Made by a program: the position numbers and the translations under genes. The notes under the pieces are model-generated. The model saw nothing but the letters and a program-made list of their open reading frames with translations. It was not told the DNA's origin and ran no database searches. A stretch of DNA of 64,000 bases from Ruminococcus_C callidus (GTDB lineage Bacteria; Bacillota; Clostridia; Oscillospirales; Ruminococcaceae), in NCBI RefSeq assembly GCF_049562855.1, contig NZ_CP186925.1:1426001-1490000 (forward strand). The letters run 5' to 3'. The stretch's first letter is position 1, and each line of letters starts with the position of its first letter. This document shows, one piece after another, positions 57,679 to 64,000 of the stretch.

Positions 57679-59205
57679 CTATTCGTCTTTTAGTTCAAAA
57701 TCTACAGAACCAGATATGCCGTTTACTGTCATCGATCTGGACGGAATATTGATAATTGATACAGTGTCTCCTATTCCAGATAATGTCGGACTATCGAATC
57801 CTGCAAATATAATCTCGTCGATACATGGATTTATGTTCATTTTTCTGTTTCCATCAAATGTAATCGGTTTCATCCCGGATTCCGTAACTCTGATTTCACC
57901 AGACCAGTCCGTGATTGCATTGATCTGGGCAGACAGTTTTCGTACTGGAACAGACAATGTACAATTTACAGGTGTGAGTATCACTTTCAAATTGTTCTTT
58001 ATGATGTCATACTTATATAAGGGCTGTGCTAGATTTAATATCTGAGAACCGTTTGTTAGAGTTTGTTCCGCTTCCCATGTGGTTAAATAAGAATCATTCA
58101 GAACGTACTTTACTTTTATTTTTGGATTTGAGCCAGTAACCAGTATATCTGCAAGTATGATTGCCTGAAATGCAGTTTGTACATAGATTGCATTATCTGA
58201 TTCTGGCAACGTGAAATCAATATCACATATGGTTGTTTCAGATTGTATATCCAATGGAATTGCATTCGACTGAGAATAATATCGAATATCTTTCGTTTTG
58301 ATATTTGTCAAATTCAAATCCAGCTTGCCGGATGGATTATATCCAGTAAGTTGTTTGATTGCACCAAGTTGTATTTTCCAGATAACCTGGACAACTTGAT
58401 TTTTCTTGACTTTCAAGATTTGATGTTTCAGAAGTTCACGATTGTATGCAGCTTGTGCAGGTGTTACATCAGAATTGGATTTCATAATCCAGTTTTCTTC
58501 ATTTGGTGGTACAATTCGATACCCTGCCAGAAGTCCATTACTTTCACTGTCATTCCAATCAGGACATGTCCACAAACCGCATTCTGTGATGAACACATAG
58601 TCTTTTCCTGGTTCTCGAAACTGCTCTAATGCTCCTGTTGAAATCATTGCGCTAAAAACTACATCGAGTGTTTCTGCCAACTCTGCTGTTACTTCTGGAA
58701 CAACTTGACGGTATGATATTTCAGCTCTTGGAAATGTATTGGAAATCAATTCGCATCGAACTGTTTTTGGTGTTTCATCATCTAATGTATCACGATCTGA
58801 AAACACTGGACCTAATCCCAGATATGCACGGTGATTATTTTGATTTGGATCATACCCGTCTGCGCCATATCCAGGGACTTGTTCCATGTACTCTGTAAAT
58901 CGTTTTTCTTCTGTTCCACCAGTTACACCAATTCCGGCAGGTAATCCGTCAGCGTCTTCCTCTTGGTTTATCAATCCCATAGTTCCCAAAGATATGTATC
59001 TTGGGATGAAATGGTTCAGCATATATGCTCCCTGATTTAAAATACCATCACCAATCAGATAATGAGCTAAACCTGTCAGCATTGTATTTGTTGCTTGATT
59101 ATGTCCAACATGTTCAGATACAACTTTATGAGATCCAGCTTCTAAAACTCGAATTGTGACATTGTTCTTAACTCCGGTGTCTTTTAAGATTTGTGTTATG
59201 TCCAA
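57679..59205 (-). CDS. Tail/baseplate protein with GHNQATN domain, long paralogue
   Basis: The 508-residue product (TTG start MDITQILKDTGVKNNVTIRV) shares its first 300 residues with the gene at 59232: GHNQATNTMLTGLAHYLIGD, PRYISLGTMGLINQEEDADG LPAG, TVRCELISNTFPRAEISYR and FREPGKDYVFITECGLW. A further 200 residues form an extra beta domain. It is probably an adaptor between baseplate and fibre. The TTG start is chosen by analogy with its paralogue and the AGGTGAG spacing. Confidence 0.7.
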   Translation of the reverse strand: MDITQILKDTGVKNNVTIRVLEAGSHKVVSEHVGHNQATNTMLTGLAHYLIGDGILNQGAYMLNHFIPRYISLGTMGLINQEEDADGLPAGIGVTGGTEEKRFTEYMEQVPGYGADGYDPNQNNHRAYLGLGPVFSDRDTLDDETPKTVRCELISNTFPRAEISYRQVVPEVTAELAETLDVVFSAMISTGALEQFREPGKDYVFITECGLWTCPDWNDSESNGLLAGYRIVPPNEENWIMKSNSDVTPAQAAYNRELLKHQILKVKKNQVVQVIWKIQLGAIKQLTGYNPSGKLDLNLTNIKTKDIRYYSQSNAIPLDIQSETTICDIDFTLPESDNAIYVQTAFQAIILADILVTGSNPKIKVKYVLNDSYLTTWEAEQTLTNGSQILNLAQPLYKYDIIKNNLKVILTPVNCTLSVPVRKLSAQINAITDWSGEIRVTESGMKPITFDGNRKMNINPCIDEIIFAGFDSPTLSGIGDTVSIINIPSRSMTVNGISGSVDFELKDE

Positions 59206-59231
59206 TCTGAATCTCACCTACCATTTCTGTA

Positions 59232-60209
59232 TTAGAATTGATGCTTGCATGGTGTTCCGTTTAGATACTCATCGAAACAGTCATCAATTTCTTGATTTGT
59301 AATACTAGTTATCTGGTCAGAACTCGCAGTCAATTGTTTGATTGCTCCGATTTGAATTTTCCACACAACTTGTACAACTTGATTGATTCCGACTTTCAGA
59401 ATTTCATGTTTCAAAATATTTCGATTCTTCTGAGCTTGCTCTTCTGTTACTGTGTTGTTTGCAACCATATCCCAGTTTATTTCATCTGGCGGTGCAATAC
59501 GGTATCCTGCAAGCAATCCATTGTTTTTGCTATATCCTGACGGACTTTCTGGATTCATACTCAGCAAATCTCGTTTTGACCATAATCCGGCTTCCGTAAT
59601 AAACACATAGTCTTTTCCGGGTTCTCTGAACTGTGCAAGTGCTCCTGTAGAGATCATTGCACTGAAAATGACATCCACTGTTTCTGGCAGCTCTGCTTTT
59701 ATTTCAGGAATAACCGTTCGATATGATATTTCAGCCCTAGGAAATGTTGGAGATACAAGTTCGCATCGGATAGTTTTCGGTGATTCATCTTGTGCGGTAT
59801 CTCTGTCTGCAAATGCTGGTCCTATTCCTAGATAAGTTCGATTGTTATTCTGATTTGCATCATAGCCATCTGCCCCGAATCCCGGAACCTGATTCATATA
59901 GTCATCAAATCGCTGCGGTTCTTCTCCGTCAATCTCTCCGATTCCAGCAGGCAATCCATCTGCATCCTCTTCTTGATTGATAAGCCCCATTGTTCCCAGG
60001 GAAATATATCTTGGAACATACTTATTCAGCATATGAGTTCCTTGATTTAAGACTCCATCGCCTTTCAGAAAGCTTGCAATTCCAGTCAGAAGTGTGTTGG
60101 TTGCTTGATTGTGCCCTGTATGAGTAGACACTACTTTGTTTGTTGCTAGATCAATTACTCGAAATGATACATTATGTCTTACGCCCATATCCTTACTTGC
60201 TAATAACAA
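59232..60209 (-). CDS. Tail/baseplate protein with GHNQATN domain, short paralogue
   Basis: The 325-residue product (TTG start after GAGGTGATACACA) is a tandem duplicate of the first part of 57679: GHNQATNTLLTGIASFLKGD, PRYISLGTMGLINQEEDADG and GALAQFREPGKDYVFITEAG. It lacks the extra C-terminal domain. Tandem copies suggest a hetero-oligomeric fibre attachment or host-range diversification. Confidence 0.72.
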   Translation of the reverse strand: MLLASKDMGVRHNVSFRVIDLATNKVVSTHTGHNQATNTLLTGIASFLKGDGVLNQGTHMLNKYVPRYISLGTMGLINQEEDADGLPAGIGEIDGEEPQRFDDYMNQVPGFGADGYDANQNNNRTYLGIGPAFADRDTAQDESPKTIRCELVSPTFPRAEISYRTVIPEIKAELPETVDVIFSAMISTGALAQFREPGKDYVFITEAGLWSKRDLLSMNPESPSGYSKNNGLLAGYRIAPPDEINWDMVANNTVTEEQAQKNRNILKHEILKVGINQVVQVVWKIQIGAIKQLTASSDQITSITNQEIDDCFDEYLNGTPCKHQF

Positions 60210-60225
60210 TGTGTATCACCTCGAT

Positions 60226-61635
60226 TTAAGATGTTAATGCAGCTACTTTTTCTTCTAGTGCTGTAATCCTGTTTAGTAAATCTAAGACATCTACTCCGGT
60301 TTCTGAATTGTTGACGTAGATTTTTCCATAGTTGTCTACAGAAAACGCATTTGATCTATTACCATCTGTACCATTACCAATTACAAATATATGTGTAGAT
60401 AGTTTGTTATGAATACCTTGTACATGCTGATATTCTGATGTAGCAATACAACCATACCCTTCAACATGTGTAAATCCTGCTTCTGCTCTGCATGACGCTC
60501 CCTCAACATGACATGCTGTAAAATTATTTTCTGGCTTAGGATTTTCATCAGTTGGAGAAATACCAGCAACGCATGACATACCTTCAACATGTGAGTTAGA
60601 AACATAGCATATACAGTTATAACCTTCAACATGACATCCAATTCCGATAGCTTTTGAACTTTGACCTTCAGAATGCGAAAAATTTCCAGTTGAAGTAGAA
60701 CCATATCCCTCAGAGTGTGTGTAATCACCTTTGGATCTCGAACCACGTCCCTCTGAATGAGAAGATTCACCAATTGCATATGTTTCATTACCCTCGGCAT
60801 GTGAATTCGCACCCTCAGCATGAGTTGTTTTTCCCTCAGCATGAGCAGCGGAACCCGTTGCACCAGTAGTGAGACCTTCTGAGTGTGCACCGTTTCCACC
60901 AGACGCTTGTGTTGTAAACCCCTCAGCGTGATTATAATTTGTTTGGATCGGAACTTCGCCTAATGATGTCGATGGTGAAACTCCGGCAATACAAGCATTT
61001 CCCTCGGCATGATCACATAACCCATATGCAATACTGCTGGATCCCTCTGCGTGAGAGCTTGCACCAATTGACTTAGAACCTGCACCTTCTGCATGAGATT
61101 GTGCACCGCTAGATACTGACTCCCAACCTTCTGCATGAGCTGCCGCTCCACTGGATTTAGACCCATATCCCTCAGCATGAGAATTTCCACCATTCGATAC
61201 AGTTAATAGACCCTCAGCATGAGAATTTTCACCATTAGCCCGTGTACTTTGACCTTCTGAATGTGAACATTCCCCATTTGTTTCTGTTGCAAAACCCTCT
61301 GCATGTGATGCACGCTTTATAGCACGAGAATTTAATCCCTCAGCGTGTGATCCGACATCAAGCGACTGTGATCCTACACCTTCTGCATGTGATCCTACAC
61401 CAGCAGCAAGAGTTCCGTTATTTTCGGAATGAGCGTGATATCCAATCGCACGAGTTCCATAACCTTCTGCATGAGAGTATGTACCAGATGCAACACATTT
61501 GTTATTACCTACGTAGCTGTTGAAAATTTCAGCACCTTCAACACCTTCTACCCGTAGTCCGCACCGTTGATTATATAGATTGACTGTTGTATTGACCAGA
61601 TAATGAAGTCCTGTTAAATCTAAATATTTTCGCAC
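60226..61635 (-). CDS. Tail fibre with YadA-head-like SHAEG repeats
   Basis: The 469-residue protein (GTG start) contains about 25 repeats of the form (S/A)HAEG-x4-A-x-G, the left-handed beta-roll repeat of trimeric YadA-like head domains, followed by a neck region and a C-terminal coiled coil (ITALEEKVAALTS). It should trimerise and serve as a receptor-binding fibre. The N-terminus (MRKYLDLTGLHYLVNTTVNL) presumably attaches to the baseplate. Confidence 0.85.
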   Translation of the reverse strand: MRKYLDLTGLHYLVNTTVNLYNQRCGLRVEGVEGAEIFNSYVGNNKCVASGTYSHAEGYGTRAIGYHAHSENNGTLAAGVGSHAEGVGSQSLDVGSHAEGLNSRAIKRASHAEGFATETNGECSHSEGQSTRANGENSHAEGLLTVSNGGNSHAEGYGSKSSGAAAHAEGWESVSSGAQSHAEGAGSKSIGASSHAEGSSSIAYGLCDHAEGNACIAGVSPSTSLGEVPIQTNYNHAEGFTTQASGGNGAHSEGLTTGATGSAAHAEGKTTHAEGANSHAEGNETYAIGESSHSEGRGSRSKGDYTHSEGYGSTSTGNFSHSEGQSSKAIGIGCHVEGYNCICYVSNSHVEGMSCVAGISPTDENPKPENNFTACHVEGASCRAEAGFTHVEGYGCIATSEYQHVQGIHNKLSTHIFVIGNGTDGNRSNAFSVDNYGKIYVNNSETGVDVLDLLNRITALEEKVAALTS

Positions 61636-61649
61636 TTACCACACCACCA

Positions 61650-61880
61650 TTACGGAATTTCACATGTTCTTGATTCTTCATCATGTACCACGGTTTCTGT
61701 AACTCGGTAAGAATCATACCCATAAATACCAAGTTTGTATGTGGTTGAAGTATCGTCTGGTGATGTGTATATACGTCTATGAAGATTTGGATTTGTAAAT
61801 CCATTATCATCTTTTACCTGCTCTGTTGTTGTCGCAGGTTTTGCAGGACCTTGTCCCATTGGAGTTACTGTATCTGACAT
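61650..61880 (-). CDS. Small hypothetical tail-region protein
   Basis: The 76-residue product starts MSDTVTPMGQGPAKPATTTE and has NLHRRIYTSPDDTSTTYKLG. It lies between fibre and baseplate genes, after GGTGGTGAGTGTGAT. Function unknown. Confidence 0.62.
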   Translation of the reverse strand: MSDTVTPMGQGPAKPATTTEQVKDDNGFTNPNLHRRIYTSPDDTSTTYKLGIYGYDSYRVTETVVHDEESRTCEIP

Positions 61881-61938
61881 ATCACACTCACCACCTTTAT
61901 TCACCTTGTATAAAAGGTTTTGAATGTGAACAAATACA

Positions 61939-61974
61939 AAAAGACCGATAGTTTTACGCTATCGGTCTGTGTTT
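61939..61974 (-). terminator. Terminator between baseplate and fibre genes
   Basis: On the minus strand GACCGATAG...CTATCGGTC is followed by five T. It would stop or attenuate transcription before the fibre genes. TTTTATACAAGGT-like sequence follows about 25 nt later and could be a new start site. Confidence 0.8.
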
Positions 61975-63183
61975 TTAGGTATGAGTAATATTTCCGTCTT
62001 TGTCTACTTTTGTGTAAGATGAATTAGAATCGTTTAGAGAAATTGCATCGCCCATTTGAGACATTACTGGATTTACCGCAGGTCTGGGATTCAAAATATC
62101 TGTAGATCTGTCTGGATCTAATGTCATGACATCATATACACCAGAATCCTGTTTATGTGTCTGAGACTCATCGTAATCTCGATCATACCTCAGATTCCAT
62201 GGCTTAGATTCTGTATATGGATTATAGGATGTCTGACTTACTACGCCATTCTCATTTCTAGTTCTAGTTAAATAGTCATCTGGGAATGTTGTACTTACAT
62301 CTTGTGGTTCATATCCAATACTGAATATTGGATCAGATACCAAGGATTTTACAATTTCCTCATTATTACTGATCTGCATAGAATACAGTGCCCGATATGC
62401 AGGATTTATAGTATCTTGTGACTTTGTACCACTTTCGTATGTACCATCACCGTTTGCTCTATCCTCGTAATCGCTATTCCTAGACCATACATTGTGTTTC
62501 TTATGAGAAATATCCACTTTTGTACCATCAGAATCCAGTGTCTTTTGTAATCTAGCATAATCTTCTCTGCGATAATGTCCAACTTGCACTGGACCAAATG
62601 ACATTCCAATGTCATTTACATTTGTAAGTCGCGCATCAATTCCAATTTTTGTTCTAGCGTCATATCTTACACCTGCATGCTGGAATAAAAACATCCCAAC
62701 TGGTCTTGCATATTCGATACAAGCATCCAAGGGCTTTTTATCTGCGAAGTAGACCACGTCAATATATCCGTCAGCAGTATGTGGTGTGACATACACAGTA
62801 TTTACTGGGATAGAAACATCCTCTAGTCGGTTGTTCAGTATGTCATTTTCTTTTGCAGCATCTTCAATACGAAATTGTGCAAGATTCAACTCAGCAGCAA
62901 GTGTCACACCATCTTTGCTGCCACGATTCTTGATAACTGACATAAAATACAGCAAAACAAGTCGATTAAACGCTGTATTCAATCGATCATCGAATTTATA
63001 TCCCATAGTATCTGCAAGCATCCACAACAAATCTTCTGGGCATTTCAGCGGATCATATAAATCCATGAAATTTTCAATATCATACTGAATTTTTGAGAGT
63101 GATGCTGTAAACCAATCTATAAAAAATCGAAAGTCGGCACTAGATTTATAGATTTCTGGAAGTGATACTGATTTTATATTCAT
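61975..63183 (-). CDS. Baseplate protein, P2 gpI-like
   Basis: The 402-residue protein starts MNIKSVSLPEIYKSSADFRF; residues 1-120 match the P2 gpI/tail_P2_I pattern (PEDLLWMLADTMGYKFDDRL, VLLYFMSVIKNRGSKDGVTL). The C-terminal 200 residues are an additional unrecognised region. P2 gpI is part of the baseplate wedge of contractile tails, next to gpJ. Confidence 0.82.
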   Translation of the reverse strand: MNIKSVSLPEIYKSSADFRFFIDWFTASLSKIQYDIENFMDLYDPLKCPEDLLWMLADTMGYKFDDRLNTAFNRLVLLYFMSVIKNRGSKDGVTLAAELNLAQFRIEDAAKENDILNNRLEDVSIPVNTVYVTPHTADGYIDVVYFADKKPLDACIEYARPVGMFLFQHAGVRYDARTKIGIDARLTNVNDIGMSFGPVQVGHYRREDYARLQKTLDSDGTKVDISHKKHNVWSRNSDYEDRANGDGTYESGTKSQDTINPAYRALYSMQISNNEEIVKSLVSDPIFSIGYEPQDVSTTFPDDYLTRTRNENGVVSQTSYNPYTESKPWNLRYDRDYDESQTHKQDSGVYDVMTLDPDRSTDILNPRPAVNPVMSQMGDAISLNDSNSSYTKVDKDGNITHT

Positions 63184-63199
63184 AATGTATCACCACCAA

Positions 63200-64000
63200 T
63201 CATTCTAGTATCCAATCCGGAGCAATTCGTAAGTTGTTTCTGGATTCTCCGATATTTGCACCTAAATCCTGATACCGTGCAAATGAAATTGGATTAAAAT
63301 ACTCAATATCGTAAGTATCAATATGTTCTTGTGCACCAACTTTAGATAGTTCTCCCCAGTTTATCACAGGAAATTTAAGATTTCCGGCATCAAAGTATCG
63401 AATGTTAGAATCTGCACTCTCAATAATCTCAACAACTTCCATTACCGTCGGCTTTTGTCCTAGTTTTCGATTTGCAGGAGAAAAATACAGAGCGAGTTTT
63501 TCTTTGACATTTGCAATGATCGTTTTTGCTTTATCCTTATCGACTGTAGTCTTAGGATAAATTTCACCAACAACATACCACGGGAAAACACGAACAAATC
63601 CAAATTGCAGCTCTACAGACATTGCTTGCAATGGTCTATAATCATCTATTACACTGTTTATGATATTCATAGGCGGCTGATACCCGATAAACGCATAATC
63701 ATAATCATTACTAGATGATGCATACTTCACTGTGCTTATCGTATTCTTCTTTACTGGTGTATAAGTTGTATCCGTATACTCGGATTCATTGAAATCATTA
63801 TAGATTGCAAAGCACATCGCTGTGTATCTTTGAAAATTTGTAGAAAATACAAATCGATTTGGATCTGTTGGATCAAAACCAATGTCCAGAATATTATCCC
63901 ACTTAAACTGTGTATAGGTATCAGATGATTCTGGGAAATCATGATAAGTGATATACATTTTACTCTTTTGAGCATCTGTCAAATTTGTGTTTTTGTAAAT
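63200..64000 (-). CDS. Baseplate wedge protein, gpJ/gp6-like, C-terminal part
   Basis: The frame stays open to the right edge (codons for I-Y-K-N-T-N precede the TTG at 63982), so this is the end of a larger protein. The visible 266 residues include MSVELQFGFVRVFPWYVVGE, KTIIANVKEKLALYFSPANR and PTVMEVVEIIESADSNIRYF, as in the C-terminal region of baseplate J/gp6 proteins. Its place beside the gpI-like gene supports this. Confidence 0.65.
   Translation of the reverse strand: MYKNTNLTDAQKSKMYITYHDFPESSDTYTQFKWDNILDIGFDPTDPNRFVFSTNFQRYTAMCFAIYNDFNESEYTDTTYTPVKKNTISTVKYASSSNDYDYAFIGYQPPMNIINSVIDDYRPLQAMSVELQFGFVRVFPWYVVGEIYPKTTVDKDKAKTIIANVKEKLALYFSPANRKLGQKPTVMEVVEIIESADSNIRYFDAGNLKFPVINWGELSKVGAQEHIDTYDIEYFNPISFARYQDLGANIGESRNNLRIAPDWILE

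Noticed and set aside
60226..61635. CRISPR array
   Set aside because: The short periodic DNA repeats encode the SHAEG protein repeat in one frame; unit length is codon-periodic and spacers are not unique non-coding sequence.

Overview
The window joins a short piece of bacterial chromosome (1 to about 5.06 kb) to a long, AT-rich, densely packed phage genome (about 5.06 kb to the right edge, where it continues). The chromosomal genes point to a Ruminococcus-like member of the Oscillospiraceae: a secreted metallopeptidase ends in a cellulosome dockerin, and a clostridial alpha/beta small acid-soluble spore protein (SASP) gene lies next to the junction. The last recognisable SASP residues are followed by sequence unlike the family, so the 3' part of this gene is a plausible attachment site (attL). 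This reads as an integrated prophage, but no integrase is in the window and the other end is not visible.

Layout. 0-5 kb: acyltransferase, glycerate kinase, dockerin peptidase, a MITE-like repeat, SASP. 5.2-7.5 kb: a frameshifted phage gene and four small leftward genes, one an HNH nuclease. 7.6-12.5 kb: a leftward stable-RNA cluster with 14 canonical tRNAs (Leu x2, Pro x2, Gln x2, Ser x2, Phe, Ile2/Met, Lys, Asn, Gly, Tyr), several abnormal tRNA-like elements, and a 613-nt non-coding block that closes on itself by long-range pairing and is a candidate large ornate RNA of the ROOL/GOLLD kind. A sigma-70-like factor lies inside the cluster. 12.6-31.5 kb: nucleic-acid functions and accessory genes (S1 protein, SbcC-like ATPase, DUF1653 protein, DNA methylase, two helicases, MazG-like protein, four YopX-family genes, a cytosine methylase and many small zinc-ribbon proteins). 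31.6-46.5 kb: many small proteins, a striking number sharing an N-terminal M-K-x-Y tag; holin-like membrane proteins; an HD phosphohydrolase; and, at 42.6-43.6 kb, an immunity-type switch with two rightward XRE repressor genes. 46.5-64 kb: a SNF2 helicase, an amidase endolysin, then (against the direction of transcription) neck protein, major capsid protein, prohead protease/scaffold, tail and fibre proteins and P2 gpI/J-like baseplate proteins. Terminase, portal, sheath, tube, DNA polymerase and integrase are not in the window. The virion genes suggest a contractile-tailed myovirus-like particle.

How it works together. Almost all phage genes run leftward. Consensus TTGACA/TATAAT promoters with 17-bp spacing serve a few genes, including divergent promoters at the immunity switch. 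A second promoter-like motif, CAATCGTTATA, lies at the head of many leftward units and of the tRNA operon and is usually followed at once by a hairpin; the phage sigma factor is an obvious candidate reader. Head proteins and the tagged small proteins share a recurring (V/I/L)-x-A-S motif that looks like the cleavage site of the prohead protease and resembles the maturation site of herpesvirus assemblin. The octamer GAGCAGGT occurs about 31 times on both strands in the phage part, far above composition-based expectation.

All coordinates, pairings and counts were read by eye; no database search or folding program was run.
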